Below, piece after piece: positions 1-13,045 of a stretch of DNA of 64,000 nt. Every line of letters starts with the position of its first letter. Position 1 is the stretch's first letter. The translations under genes and the position numbers were made by a program. The DNA is taken from positions 42,777,032 to 42,841,031 of the forward strand of contig NC_092234.1 of the NCBI RefSeq assembly GCF_036320965.1, written 5' to 3'. The stretch is from Panulirus ornatus (lineage: Eukaryota; Arthropoda; Malacostraca; Decapoda; Palinuridae). A model generated the notes under the pieces. That model searched no databases, was not told where the DNA came from, and was given only the letters and a program-made list of their open reading frames with translations.

Positions 1-54
1 CGCATTATCGGCAACACTACCACCCACCACCAGCCCTGTCCACCGCCTCTCACT

Positions 55-113
55 CGTGTGTGTGTGTGGGTGTGGGTGTGTGTGTGTGGGTGTGTGTGTG
101 TGTGTGTGTGTGT
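55..113. repeat. (GT)n microsatellite
   Basis: Imperfect GT dinucleotide run with a few GGG interruptions. The apparent open frame across it is low complexity and not a gene. Confidence 0.95.
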
Positions 114-187
114 TACGAGGAAACAGATGTACCCTCGTGTTACCCCGCTCTATCTTCATCTATATCTCTTCCCCCCCACCCCCCTCT

Positions 188-487
188 TCTTGATCGCCAT
201 TTCCCGCGTTAGCGATGTAGCCTTCGCCCCCCATCCATTCTCACTATTTGTCATGTGTAATGCAACGAAACCACAGCTCACTGTCCACAACCAGGCCCTA
301 CTGACCTATTCATTGTTCATCCCGGTTGCTTCACATACCCTGGTTCAGTCTATTGACAGCACGACGACCCTTACATACCACATCGTTGCAATTCACTCTT
401 TCCCGTGCACGCTTTTCACCCTCCTGCATGTTCAGGCCCCGATCACTGAAAATCTTTTTGGACTACATCCTTCTTCCATCTCCATGT
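188..487 (-). mobile_element. Degraded LINE-A 3' end fragment
   Basis: Reverse-strand relic of the 3' region of LINE-A. Read on the plus strand it runs through an inverted terminal motif (cccgcgttagcgatgtagc), then blocks matching the LINE-A 3' untranslated region near 54.2-54.5 kb: the 'tgcaacgaaaccacagctcac' region, the 'cataccctggttcagtctattgacagcacg' region and the codons for the conserved C-terminal stretch 'GLNMQEG'. Many substitutions and small indels separate it from the younger copies, so it is one of the oldest copies in the window. It codes for nothing now. Confidence 0.8.
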
Positions 488-1084
488 AAAGTGGCTTACC
501 TGTTGACATACGCATTTAAAGGCGAACATTGAGGAATATTATCACCTTACTTGGGATACAGGAATACAGCAGCTGATCTACACATAACTAGAGGAAAACT
601 TAAGGCTATTTGCTTGCTTAGCTGAACCCTTGTTGTTCACGGATTGTTTACGCCACTCACAGTACAAGGTAGGGGACGATTCCTCTAACTGTACGAACAC
701 TGGTTGTTACAAGGTGATTACGATGAGGGCCCTCGGCCAGGTGACTGTCCTCTGACCCTCGAATCAATCGTGATCGAGTCGCTGTGGTCAACTGGGTCAC
801 AAACTCCGACGGTCGGAGAGCCGTGACCCGTTGTTTACACTGCGGCGACCTCAGCCCTGACACAGGCGCCTCTTAAGAGAATCTCGCTATGTCAGTCACT
901 GGTTCACTAGGTCACTGCCAAGGGTGCCTGATGCATCTTTCACCATCCAGTTCACTGGAGGTTCGCGCAGTCAGGCGTTCATCCAAGTATCAAGAAGGGA
1001 AGGAGAGAGGTGTGGGAGAGATATGATTCAGGCGACCCAAGAGAGCACCACTGACACATGTTCCATCCCACTCAGGGTTGGACG

Positions 1085-1086
<2 letters not shown>
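488..1086. other. Non-coding stretch, no recognised feature
   Basis: About 600 bp of mixed composition between a LINE relic and a (GT)n tract. Open frames are short and show no motif I recognise. No RNA gene seen. Confidence 0.5.
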
Positions 1087-1117
<31 letters not shown>

Positions 1118-1120
<3 letters not shown>

Positions 1121-1553
1121 AAATGGTTTGGTCATATGGAGAGAAGGAGTGAGGAGAGGTTGAGAAATAAAACATATGTGTCAGAAGTGGAGGGGGGGGG
1201 AGGAGAAGGGGGGAGATCAAAGTGGAGATGGAAGAATGGAGCGAATAAGATTTTTGAGTGTCAGGGCCTGAACATGCAGGAGGGCGAACGGCATGCACGA
1301 TGTAGAACGAATTGGAGCGATGCAGTATACAGGGAGCGACGCGCTGTCAGTGGACTGAACCAGGGAATATGAAGCAGCCGGGGAAAACCACAGAAAGGTC
1401 CGTTTTCCCTGGTTGTGGCAAGGGAAATGTGGTCTCGATGCATTACACATGACAGCTAGAATATGGATGTGAACGAATGCGACTTCCTGGTATGTTCTTG
1501 GCGCTGAGTCGCTAACACGGGATACGGCAAAGTACGAGAAAAAAAAAAAAAAA
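1118..1553 (+). mobile_element. LINE-A 3' fragment (older subfamily)
   Basis: Starts within the RT C-terminal codons (LKWFGHMER, then a decayed YVSEVEG box) and continues through the GLNMQEGER region and a 3' untranslated region to a terminal block ending 'gctaacacgggatacggcaaa' with an A-run at about 1,539-1,553. A G-rich stretch (about 1,190-1,215) replaces codons found in better copies. The 5' edge coincides with the (GT)n tract, so the 5' part was lost there. Non-functional. Confidence 0.85.
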
Positions 1554-2514
<961 letters not shown>

Positions 2515-2755
2515 TATCCCTGGGGATAGGGGAGAAAGAATACTTCCCACGTATTCCCTGCGTGTCGTAGAAGACGACTAAAAGGGGAGGGAGCGGGTGG
2601 CTGGAAATCCTCCCCTTTCTTGTTTTTTTTTAATTTTCCAAAAGAAGGAGCAGAGAAGGGGGTCAGGTGAGGATATTCACTCTAAGGCCCAGTTCTCTGT
2701 TCTTAACGCTACCTCGCTAACGCGGGAAATGGCAAATAGTATGAAAAAAAAAAAA

Positions 2756-2756
<1 letters not shown>
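2515..2756 (+). mobile_element. Element S: short A-tailed interspersed repeat
   Basis: Roughly 240-bp unit seen five times in the window (here, 5,132, 31,833, 33,199 and reverse strand at the right end). It starts with ATCCCTGGGGATAGG, whose ATCCC and GGGAT halves can pair, followed by 'cttcccacgtattccctgcg', a G-rich 'aaaggggaggga' block, a T-run, then a 3' block (cgctacctcgctaacgcggg, aaatggcaaatagt) and an A-run. The 3' block closely matches the LINE-A 3' terminus. It has no coding capacity and no clear pol III A and B boxes. SINE-like in size, but its class is not proven. Confidence 0.8.

Positions 2757-2835
<79 letters not shown>
2757..2835. repeat. (TA)n microsatellite
   Basis: About 79 bp of TA following the A-run of element S and adjoining the 3' end of a reverse-strand SINE. 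Confidence 0.96.
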
Positions 2836-2838
<3 letters not shown>

Positions 2839-2960
2839 AGCTTACACCAAGTACCCATTTATTAAGCAGCCCTAAAACTGAAAATCAACAGTTGGATTGG
2901 CTGTGAGCAGACTACCTTACCCAGGCTTCGAACCCCGGCCGGTGAACCTGGTTTATGCGT
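2836..2960 (-). mobile_element. tRNA-like SINE, reverse strand
   Basis: On the reverse strand a B-box-like GGTTCGAAGCC lies near 2,925-2,940, followed about 75 nt later by the tail 'aataaatgggtacttggtg' that abuts the (TA)n tract at 2,835. A related tail, with ATAAAATGG followed by (TA)n, ends the SINE at 36.5 kb. The A-box half is not clear, so the 5' limit is approximate. Confidence 0.55.
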
Positions 2961-3413
2961 GTGTGTATGTCGCTGTCTAAGTATACCTGCCTCGTTTATG
3001 GCGGCAGACACCAGCCATTGCTCAGCAGGGTAGTTCAAGCCGAAACACTCATGGTAAGTGAGGTAATAAACATTTCATGGGTTATACCATTTAAGAATGG
3101 ATCGATTAGAGTATTCCAGTAACTAACCTAATTAACCCATGCGTAACCAAGCACATTATACCACAGGTGTTCCGCAAGGGGAGCCGACACTTGAGGGGGG
3201 AGGAGCCATACCATCGTTACCAGTTTGGCGTCTGGGTGTGCACCACCTGCGAGAGCTACCGTATATCATGTGTCGACACCCTGAAGGTGTTACAGCAGTT
3301 CCTCTCGTAAACTACGGCTGGCATCGTTTGCTTCCTCACACGCCGTCGCAACAGTTAATCCCACAGTCAGAGTCGCGGGAGCAACATTTGTTTATCGACC
3401 GAGGGGCGCCATC

Positions 3414-3416
<3 letters not shown>
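2961..3416. other. Low-repeat segment inside the tandem duplication
   Basis: No gene recognised. The segment recurs at about 5,566-6,027 with scattered substitutions and small indels. A longer frame beginning at 3,139 exists only because it runs into the (GT)n and poly-G tracts. Confidence 0.6.

Positions 3417-3447
<31 letters not shown>
3417..3447. repeat. (GT)n tract at the duplication junction
   Basis: Left flank (gccatctgc) matches the sequence left of the (GT)n at 6,029; right flank (ctgaaatggtttggtc) matches the sequence right of the (GT)n at 1,087. It is therefore the recombinant junction of the tandem duplication. Confidence 0.9.
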
Positions 3448-5131
<1,684 letters not shown>

Positions 5132-5370
5132 TCCCTGGGGATAGGGGAGAAAGAATACTTCCCACGTATTCCCTGCGTGTCGTAGAAGACGACTAAAAGG
5201 GGAGGGAGCGGGTGGCTGGAAATCCTCCCCTTTCTTGTTTTTTTTTAATTTTCCAAAAGAAGGAGCAGAGAAGGGGGTCAGGTGAGGATATTCACTCTAA
5301 GGCCCAGTTCTCTGTTCTTAACGCTACCTCGCTAACGCGGGAAATGGCAAATAGTATGAAAAAAAAAAAA

Positions 5371-5371
<1 letters not shown>
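5132..5371 (+). mobile_element. Element S (copy 2 of duplication)
   Basis: Same sequence as 2,515-2,756: ATCCCTGGGGATAGG start, G-rich middle, LINE-A-like 3' block, A-run at about 5,359-5,370. Followed by (TA)n to 5,446. Confidence 0.8.

Positions 5372-5372
<1 letters not shown>

Positions 5373-5446
<74 letters not shown>
5373..5446. repeat. (TA)n microsatellite
   Basis: About 74 bp of TA between element S and the reverse-strand SINE. Confidence 0.96.
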
Positions 5447-5449
<3 letters not shown>

Positions 5450-5565
5450 AGCTTACACCAAGTACCCATTTATTAAGCAGCCCTAAAACTGAAAATCAAC
5501 AGCTGGATTGGCTGTGAGCAGACTACCTTACCCAGGCTTCGAACCCCGGCCGGTGAACCTGGTTT
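5447..5565 (-). mobile_element. tRNA-like SINE, reverse strand (copy 2)
   Basis: Duplicate of 2,836-2,960 with the B-box-like GGTTCGAAGCC on the reverse strand and the 'aataaatgggtacttggtg' tail against (TA)n. Confidence 0.55.
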
Positions 5566-6028
5566 ATGCGTGTGTGTATGTCGCTGTCTAAGTATACCTG
5601 CCTCGTTTATAGCGGCAGGAAACACCAGCCATTGCTCAGCAGGGTAGTTCAAGCCGAAACACTCATGGTAAGTGAGGTAATAAACATTTCATGGGTTATA
5701 CCATTTAAGAATGGATCGATTAGAGTATTCCAGTAACTAACCTAATTAACCCATGAGTAACCAAGCACATTACACCACAGGTGTTCCGCAAGGGGAGCCG
5801 ACACTTGAGGGGGAGGAGCCATACCATCGTTACCAGTTTGGCGTCTGGGTGTGCACCACCTGCGAAAGCTACCGTATATCATGTGTCGACAACCTGAAGG
5901 TGTTACAGCAGTTCCTCTCGTAAACTACGGCTGGCATCGTTTGCTTCCTCACACGCCGTCGCAACAGTTAATCCCACAGTCAGAGTCGCGGGAGCAACAT
6001 TTGTTTATCGACCGAGGGGCGCCATCTG
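5566..6028. other. Low-repeat segment inside copy 2
   Basis: Counterpart of 2,961-3,416 with several substitutions and a small indel ('ggcaggaaacacc' against 'ggcagacacc'). No gene recognised. Confidence 0.6.
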
Positions 6029-6053
6029 CGTGTGTGTGTGTGTGTGTGTGTGT

Positions 6054-6660
6054 TCTTCCTCGGCAGTGACTGGCCTGAGCGACTCCACCTACCCACATCA
6101 GGAGCACCAGCCAGGTCGTCTTGTCATGTTACTACACCGGCTCTTCTCACCACCTACATGTGTGTTCTCCTGGGGTGGGCGTGGGTGTCTGCTCTGTGAA
6201 CATGTTCTGTTATTCTTTGTTCAAGTTGTCATTGCCTTAAGTTTTTGTTCTCCGCTCACTGCATGTCTTTTATGTTCTTGTTCTCCAGGTTCTCACCGTG
6301 TGTGCCTTAAGTTCTTGTTCTCCGTTCTTCCAGGTCCTCACTGTGTCATAAGTTCTTCCAGATTCTCAGTGTATGTTCTTCTGTTCTTATCCTCCGTTCT
6401 TCCCGGATCTCACTGTAGGTGCATTAGCTCCTCGTCCTCTGTTCTTGAAGTTGTCACGAAGGTAGACGCGTTGGTACGAAGAGATTCCTTCCTTGATTTC
6501 ACTTCTATCATTATTTCACTTCTATCATTATTTCACTTCTATCATTATTTCACTTCTATCATTAGATTACTTCGTCATCAGCATTACAGCATGAGACATG
6601 ACAACGAACTTATCCCCTTGAAAGTAGCAGGAACACTAAGCATCCCGTAAACCATTCTCT
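6054..6660. other. Pyrimidine-rich stretch with degenerate repeats
   Basis: From about 6,230 to 6,450 a degenerate motif (ttcttgttctccgttcttcc) recurs several times. At 6,498-6,565 a 17-bp unit (cacttctatcattattt) is present in four copies. A 206-residue open frame over this stretch is leucine- and serine-rich because of the repeats and is not credible as a gene. Confidence 0.6.
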
Positions 6661-6667
6661 TCTGCCC

Positions 6668-6735
6668 TCCCCAGGATTCGAACCTGAGTCAAATCCTCGA
6701 CAACCTGGGAGTGTAACCACTCGGCCGTGAGTGTA
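6668..6735 (-). mobile_element. tRNA-like SINE head, reverse strand
   Basis: On the reverse strand CGGCCGAGTGG fits an A box (about 6,717-6,727) and GGTTCGAATCC fits a B box (about 6,674-6,684), spaced much as in tRNA-Ser or tRNA-Leu-like genes. It lacks a clean acceptor stem, so I call it a tRNA-derived SINE head rather than a gene. A plus-strand B-box-like motif (GGGTTCGGATCC) follows at about 6,745, so a second head may lie back to back. Confidence 0.5.
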
Positions 6736-7438
6736 TGAATGACCCGGGTTCGGATCCTGGGACGTTTAGAGGTAAATGCTTCACGTCGATTTCGTGTGGT
6801 CGTCCATGGGCAACCACCAGTCTCATACATGAGGCTGTTTCCAGCCTTTCCAGTCTTGTGGAGAGGTCAACACTGGCTCCTGACTGAGGAAGCAGGTGGT
6901 GGGTTCTGTGACCGAGTCTTGTACATCCTGGAACCCACAGTGACCCTCCAGGTTCTGCAATGAAGAACAGGTACTGATGAACACACCTCCTCCTCCTCCT
7001 GCTCCTCCTGCTCCTTGGCATTAGGTCCCCCTGATCTTTTAACCCAGCCTGGGTTGTATCCTTAACGAGGAACACCCGCCCCACACCCCATACCTCAGCC
7101 CAGATGGCATACTTCAAGAGAATTATCGTCTATAGAAGTAATGTTACCACTCACGTCTTCCACCATTCCGCCGCGAGTTACGACCTGTGAAAGTGGGGTA
7201 TTTTCCCCTCGTGGGGTGGGGGGGAGCGGGAACCCCCCAACCCCCCCTCCTCGTGCCGGGCTCCGGCAGCGGAGGACGCACGGCAGAAAGGCCCGGGAAA
7301 TGACACTTTACGAACGAGCGCTGACAACCGTCGTATCCGGTGGTGGTGGGGGCTGACGAAGGGAGGGAGGGAAGGTGGGGGGCGCGGCCCTGGACGGGGC
7401 GGCGTGGAGGGCCGGGCACCGGGCTGGTGGTACTGTGT
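6736..7438. other. Non-coding stretch, (TCC)n and GC-rich parts
   Basis: Contains a possible plus-strand SINE head near 6,740-6,830, a short (TCC)n run at about 6,987-7,014 and a GC-rich segment at 7,200-7,430. No gene recognised; overlapping frames in this part are compositional. Confidence 0.5.
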
Positions 7439-7472
7439 GACGGACGGACGGACGGACGGACGGACGGACGGA
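7439..7472. repeat. (GGAC)n microsatellite
   Basis: About eight tandem GGAC tetranucleotides, with two more units near 7,507. Confidence 0.95.
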
Positions 7473-7598
7473 CAGAGAAGACCTATGGACAAAAGCAGAA
7501 GCCACGGACGGACGGAGAGAAAGCGAGAGAGAGAAGGAAAAAAAAGTGACATAGAAACAGAGGGAGAGGCTCTCCTTGTGACACAGACAGCAACAGAC

Positions 7599-7626
7599 TG
7601 ACAGAGAGAGAGAGAGAGAGAGAGAG
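7599..7626. repeat. (AG)n microsatellite
   Basis: Short AG run in a purine-rich neighbourhood (7,510-7,630). Confidence 0.9.
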
Positions 7627-7699
7627 GGACATCAGACAGACCCGTCAAACACAGTGGCGAACACTTGCCTCCGAAGCTAACCTCACTGCTCAGGTGTAG

Positions 7700-7862
7700 C
7701 ACACAGGGACGACTGGGGATACCTTCCCTCCCTGTAGGGGATAACCTCCCGACCCAGGTGTCCCACTAAGACAATGTCCCACGACTGAAGACAGCCTCCC
7801 TACCCAGGTGTCCCAGTAGGACACCATCCCACGACCGGGGGACGACCTCCTTGCCCAGGTGG
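7700..7862. repeat. Degenerate minisatellite of about 45-55 bp
   Basis: Three or four imperfect units around 'cctccctacccaggtgtccc', 'agtaggacaccatcccacga'. Strongly diverged. Confidence 0.6.
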
Positions 7863-7926
7863 GACACCGTTCTACACCTTGCAAGGCATCAGTTTGGGCG
7901 AGACCCTCCGTAACGCGTCACTCACG

Positions 7927-8124
7927 CCTTCTTCTTCTCCTCCTTCTCTTCTTCTTCTTCTTCTTCTTCTTCTTTTTCTTCTTCTTCCTCCTCCTCTTCT
8001 TCTTCTTCTTCTTCTTTTTCTTCTTCTTCCTCCTCCTCTTCTTCTTCTTCTTCTTCTTCTTTTTCTTCTTCTTCCTCCTCCTCTTCTTCTTCTTCTTCTC
8101 CTTCTTCTTCTCCTCCTCCTCCCC
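7927..8124. repeat. Polypyrimidine (CTT)n/(CCT)n tract
   Basis: About 200 bp of uninterrupted pyrimidine on the plus strand, made of CTT and CCT triplets with three similar sub-blocks, each with a TTTTT, a CTT run and a CCTCCTCCT block. The frames rich in Glu, Leu or Arg that it creates are artefacts. Confidence 0.95.
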
Positions 8125-8213
8125 AGTTCAGCCCACCATCTCTCCCCCAGCTTCCCCCGGGGTGAAGAGACAATAATCACCCCAGCTACCGAGGTGGTTG
8201 ACGCTCACGATCT

Positions 8214-8606
8214 ACTGATGACGGTGAGGGTGGTGACGAGTGACGGATGCTGTGACATCCACCACACGGATGATGACGGTGAGGGTGGTGACGAGTGACG
8301 GATGCTGTGACATCCACCACACGGATGATGACGGTGAGGGTGGTGACGAGTGACGGATGCTGCGACATCCACCACACGGATGATGACGGTGAGGGTGGTG
8401 ACGAGTGACGGATGCTGTGACATCCACCACACGGATGATGACGGTGAGGATGGTGACGAGTGACGGATGCTGTGACATCCACCACGCGGATGATGACGGT
8501 GAGGATGGTGACGAGTGACGGATGCTGTGACATCCACCACGCGGATGATGACGGTGAGGATGGTGACGAGTGACGGATGCTGTGACATCCACCACGCGGA
8601 TGATGA
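8214..8606. repeat. 55-bp minisatellite, about 7 units
   Basis: Unit starts fall at 8,221, 8,276, 8,331, 8,386, 8,441, 8,496 and 8,551. Each unit holds GACGGTGAGG, GACGAGTGACGG and ACATCCACCAC; units differ by a few transitions (gaggg/gagga, acacg/acgcg). Three frames stay open because the units lack stops, giving false His/Ser-rich proteins on the reverse strand. Confidence 0.95.
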
Positions 8607-8905
8607 TACTGACGTCATCTGGGAATGATCAGTGAGACAATCATGTTTGTATTTTCTGGTTTTTTTTCCTATATCAATCAGGAATGATAGCGAGGGTTGT
8701 AATTAGCCAGCATGACTGCCTGATGATCATGTTGATGTCTGACGTAGATGGTTGGGGCGCGCGCGCGCGGCCTTGGACATGACGTCCCATTTTCATCACA
8801 TAATGACGGCGATCATAATATGTTAATATAGAGGAAACCGAATATGTTAATGACTTCATAAATACCGTGGCTCTATCCGACTAATTTTCCTAACATTAGA
8901 TACGG
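8607..8905. other. Non-coding stretch with a (GC)n run
   Basis: About 300 bp without a gene. Contains a 13-bp alternating GC run at 8,757-8,769, the kind of sequence able to adopt Z-DNA. Confidence 0.6.

Positions 8906-8955
<50 letters not shown>
8906..8955. repeat. (GT)n microsatellite
   Basis: Pure GT run of about 50 bp. Confidence 0.96.
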
Positions 8956-8960
<5 letters not shown>

Positions 8961-9175
8961 GGTATGTGAAACGATGAGTTCCCACTCGTCCGGTAGATGG
9001 CAGCAGCAGCAGGAGCACTGAAGGAGAGCACGAGGATTACGTAATACAGAGGAGACCAAGCGAATGGTACACACGGACTTCCTTCTGACGCTGAACACTT
9101 GGTGTCATGGCCGGTACAGTCGCCATCTTGCTGGGCCAACACTGCCTCCGTACCAGGTCAAAAACGATGCTATAT

Positions 9176-9388
<213 letters not shown>

Positions 9389-9478
9389 CTTTTTCCTCAC
9401 TGTCTTGTCTCACATCTTTTATTCTATGAGAACCGATATCTGGACATGTTAATTTCGGATGAATAATTTCTCCATCTT

Positions 9479-9985
9479 AGGAAAAGCTTGTGCTGTCCTC
9501 TGCAACTTCGGGAAAGCTTGTGCTGTCCTCTACAAACTTCGGGAAAGCTTGTGCTGTCCTCTACAAACTTCGGGAAAGCTTGTGCTGTCCTCTACAACTT
9601 CGGGAAAGCTTGTGTTGTCCTCTGCAACTTCGGGAAAGCTTGTGTTGTCCTCTACAACTTCGGGAAAGCTTGTGTTGTCCTCTGCAACTTCGGGAAAGCT
9701 TGTGTTGTCCTCTACAACTTCGGGAAAGCTTGTGTTGTCCTCTGCAACTTCGGGAAAGCTTGTGTTGTCATCTACAACTTCGGGAAAGCTTGTGTTGTCC
9801 TCTGCAACTTCGGGAAAGCTTGTGTTGTCATCTACAACTTCGGGAAAGCTTGTGCTGTCCTCTACAAACTTCGGGAAAGCTTGTGCTGTCCTCTACAAAC
9901 TTCGGGAAAGCTTGTGCTGTCCTCTACAAACTTCGGGAAAGTTTGTGCTGTCTTCTGCAACGAAGGGAAAGTCTATGTTGTCTTT
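9479..9985. repeat. 30-31-bp minisatellite, about 16 units
   Basis: Unit 'cttcgggaaagcttgtgttg' followed by 'tcctctacaa'. Central units are nearly perfect 30-mers alternating 'ctgcaa' and 'ctacaa'; outer units are 31-mers and decay rightwards to about 10,090. The period is a multiple of three and stop-free, so all three plus frames stay open for 200-266 codons; these are not genes. Confidence 0.95.
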
Positions 9986-10089
9986 TACCACTCGAGGAAA
10001 CTTCATCTTGTCTTCTTCAGCTCAAGAGAAGGTCTGTGTTGTCTTCTGCGACTCAGGGTAAATTCATACTGTCCTCCACGACTCAGGGG

Positions 10090-10504
10090 AAACATGTATT
10101 TACTTCCATATTCACGGCAGGTCAAGCTTGTGGCGTGGTGGGCTTTGAGAACCAAGAATCTGGTGTCGTGTGTGACGCCCCTCGTCACCAGTGCTGGACG
10201 TTACGCGTCTTCTACCAGGCGTCTGCGAGGTTCGATTGCCTTGAGGTAAACACTTCGGGATTCTCCGATTTTTTTTCCTGTAATCGTTGAGGACGCTGGG
10301 CAGCCACGCCGTCCGCGTGGTAGCTCCGGCCCTCTGGAGGGGTCCGGTCTTCCGTCGTGCGAAGCGGCTCGCTATACCGGCCACACCGGCGGCGGACGCG
10401 AACGCTTACCGGTCGCGTCCGGTTGGGCGAACAGCCCGTCCGAGACCACAGATAAAAATTTAAGGAATAATTACAGTGGCATTAAAGGTGACCTTCGAGG
10501 CTCA
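10090..10504. other. Non-coding stretch, possible SINE relic
   Basis: Around 10,225-10,260 'gcgaggttcgattgcc' and 'ttgaggtaaacacttcggga' resemble the plus-strand SINE-like sequence at 6,745-6,790, so a relic of that SINE may lie at about 10,180-10,270. The rest, GC-rich at 10,290-10,440, holds nothing recognised. Confidence 0.4.
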
Positions 10505-10712
10505 GCCCAGAGCCCCTTCCTCCACGACTTCTGCTGCCTCGCCCCTGTGGTCGTCTCGGCCCAGAGCCCATTCCTCCACGACGTCTGCTGCCTCGCCCCT
10601 GTGGTCGTTCCGGCCCAGAGCCCATTCCTCCACGACGTCTGCTGCCTCGCCCCTGTGGTTGTCGCGGCCCAGAGCCCCTTCCTCCACGACGTCTGCTGCC
10701 TCGCGTCAACTA
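10505..10712. repeat. 54-bp minisatellite, 4 units
   Basis: Unit starts at 10,505, 10,559, 10,613 and 10,667. The unit contains 'gcccagagcccattcctcca' and 'cgacgtctgctgcctcgccc'. Open frames on both strands follow from the period being divisible by three. Confidence 0.95.
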
Positions 10713-11409
10713 TGTGGTCGTTTCTGTGCCAGCGAGTCCTAGATGGCAAGGCCTGTCGTGTCACCCTCGTGTGTCTGTCTTGGATTATTGAGTCGTTTCG
10801 TCGTTCCTGTGGCTTCGTCTTGAACGGTAAGTCGTGCTGGCATCCTCGTGTTTCTCCTCCTTTGTTAGTAAAGTCGCGATGCTGTTGTGTTTGCGCCTCT
10901 CAGTCTTGGAGTGTGGGTCGTGTTGTCGTCTTCATGTCCCTCCTTCTGGGGCGCTAATGTGTATTGTCGCCCACCTTGACTCTCCCCAGGCCCAGGTCTT
11001 TGTATTATATATCAGATACGTCGTGGACAGAATGCTAATTTCTTCAACTACCTTGCCCAGGTAATTTATGAGGACGACGTGTCGCGCATGAGGGCGATGC
11101 GCTGCGCATGAGGACGACGTGCTGCGCATGAGGTGCTCTGCGATGCGCAATGAGTGGTGTGGGCACACCTGAACCAGGCTGCACATGCGGGTATATACGT
11201 ATGGCAGCTCAGTCGGTCAGCCACCAAGGTAAAGACGACCAAGCTATGTACATCTTCTGTCTCTGTTCTTTCAGGACCTCATACATATACGCTCATACTC
11301 TTCCTCTTCTGAGTCAGTAACTTTCACCAACATTGCAGGGAAGTAAGGTCCTGTTACTGTCCTCGGGCAGATAACCGCGTCGTATTTGCTTTCCCCAGTT
11401 ACTGCCATG
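10713..11409. other. Non-coding stretch with a short 27-bp repeat
   Basis: At about 11,069-11,135 'gaggacgacgtgctgcgcat' recurs about three times with changes. No gene recognised in the remainder. Confidence 0.5.
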
Positions 11410-11845
11410 TACTGTCCTCCAGCAGATAACCTGGTCATGGACCATCAGGTCTCTTGTTACCTGTCCCTCCCATGTACTGTCCTCCAGCAGATAATATGGT
11501 CATGGACCATCAGGTCTCTTGTTATCTGTCCTTCCCATGTACAGTCCTCCAGCAGATAACCTGGTCATGGACCATCAGGTCTCTGTGTTATCTGCCCTTC
11601 CTATGTACTGTCCTCCAGCAGATAATATGGTCATGGACCATCAGGTCTCTTGTTACCTGTCCCTTCCCATGTACTGTCCTCAGCAGATAACATGATCATG
11701 GACCATCAGGTCTCTTGTTACCTGTCCTTCCCATGTACTGTCCTCCAGCAGATAACCTGGTCATGGACCATCAGGTCTCTTGTTACCTGTCCCTCCCATG
11801 TACTGTCCTTCAGCAGATAACCTGGCTGGTCATAGACCACCAAGT
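11410..11845. repeat. 65-bp minisatellite, about 7 units
   Basis: Unit begins 'tactgtcctccagcagataa' and continues 'cctggtcatggaccatcagg', 'tctcttgttacctgtccctc', 'ccatg'. The first two unit starts, 11,410 and 11,475, give the period. Includes ATGGACCAT, a short inverted repeat. Confidence 0.93.
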
Positions 11846-12383
11846 CTTCCTCGTACTGCCACATTCCCTTGAGTATTTCCCTATAATTTTCCCCGCTAAG
11901 ACCCGTCGAATCCATCTAACCACTAGAACAGCGCCCTCGACACCCGACCAAGCCAGGCCCCAGAGGTGAGGATGAGCCGCGCCTTCTTACGCCTCACAGC
12001 CCTCTGGCTCCTTAACATGTGCACGATACTAATCCCCACCGTGTTTGATGAATACTGATGACCCCCAGAGCTATGTTCCTTAGATCTACGACCATGGGAA
12101 AGCTGCGTCACCGACGGCCGAGGAGAACACAGCGGCGGGGTTGTAGGAAATGGCACTGACGCCGGCAGACGTGTTGTGTGACGCGCCTGACGCACGGGTC
12201 GCGTTAACGATGTATTTCAGGATAAACGATGCGTTGACGGTGAGACGTCGCGCGCCGTACGGAGTGTACTGCAGTGAGATGTGAGCAGCTCCTGCACACC
12301 GGGGTGACTCCCGTGTCATACCATCAAGACTCGCGGTCGAGGATGCGCTCCTTCCCCAGCGCACCAGTAGACCGGTGCCGGAG

Positions 12384-12387
<4 letters not shown>
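11846..12387. other. Non-coding stretch, nothing recognised
   Basis: About 540 bp of moderate GC, no repeat structure or gene recognised. Confidence 0.45.

Positions 12388-12421
<34 letters not shown>
12388..12421. repeat. (CA)n microsatellite
   Basis: Pure CA run of about 34 bp. Confidence 0.95.
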
Positions 12422-12423
<2 letters not shown>

Positions 12424-12728
12424 ATCAATAGTCAAATACCAGGACCCACTGAATCAGTAGTCTAGTGCCAGATCACGTGTACCCAGAAGCCTGTGTTACA
12501 TCAATATGGGATGTGACCCCAGCCAGTACTATGTGCCTCTGTCTATGTATTGACTGAATGATTACCTAACAATTATCAGCGTATCTTCTGAGCACATGTG
12601 GCCTTCAGTACAACCTCGTCAGCTCGCCTCACATTCACCTTTGTACGACTCTATACACTCAGGCCTGTCGTGTGCCTGGAATACCTCGCCCCCACACCAT
12701 AACCATGTGGCCCGCTAGCTCAAGTGAT

Positions 12729-12833
12729 CACACACACACACACACACACCTGGCTATCGTTACGTCCGACTGCCTTGAACTACGACAGTCGTAAGAACCT
12801 TGCTGGACACCGACATCCCCCCCCCCCCCCCCA
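12729..12833. repeat. (CA)n and a C-run
   Basis: CA run at 12,730-12,749 and a run of 16 C at about 12,817-12,832, with ordinary sequence between. The 300 bp before it hold nothing recognised. Confidence 0.9.
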
Positions 12834-12952
12834 GGGGGTGCTGCGCGACGCACCATCGTAACTCGGAGCGACGGGCATCGCCACCCGGAGCCCAGCCGTC
12901 GAGCGATGTGTGGTCGCGCATGTCGTGTTATATTACACAAGACCTCCATATC

Positions 12953-13045
12953 TTCACCTGATTACCGCACGATTACTGTACATGATTACTGTTCCTCTCC
13001 TGATTACCGCACGATTACTGTACATGATTACTGTTCCTCTCCCGA
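12953..13045. repeat. 42-bp tandem repeat, about 2 units
   Basis: Unit 'cctgattaccgcacgattac', 'tgtacatgattactgttcct'. Two good units plus a partial. Confidence 0.85.

Noticed and set aside
7859..8298. Phe-, Leu-, Glu- or Arg-rich frames
   Set aside because: Translation of the polypyrimidine tract in different frames.
8186..8618. Three His/Ser-rich reverse-strand frames of 115-137 codons
   Set aside because: All derive from the 55-bp minisatellite.
9459..10290. Open frames of 200-266 codons in all three plus frames
   Set aside because: They come from a 30-bp minisatellite whose unit lacks stops; the same DNA reads equally well in three frames.
10290..10440. GC-rich stretch as a CpG-island promoter
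   Set aside because: Only about 150 bp, no transcript or exon nearby, and it borders a possible SINE relic.
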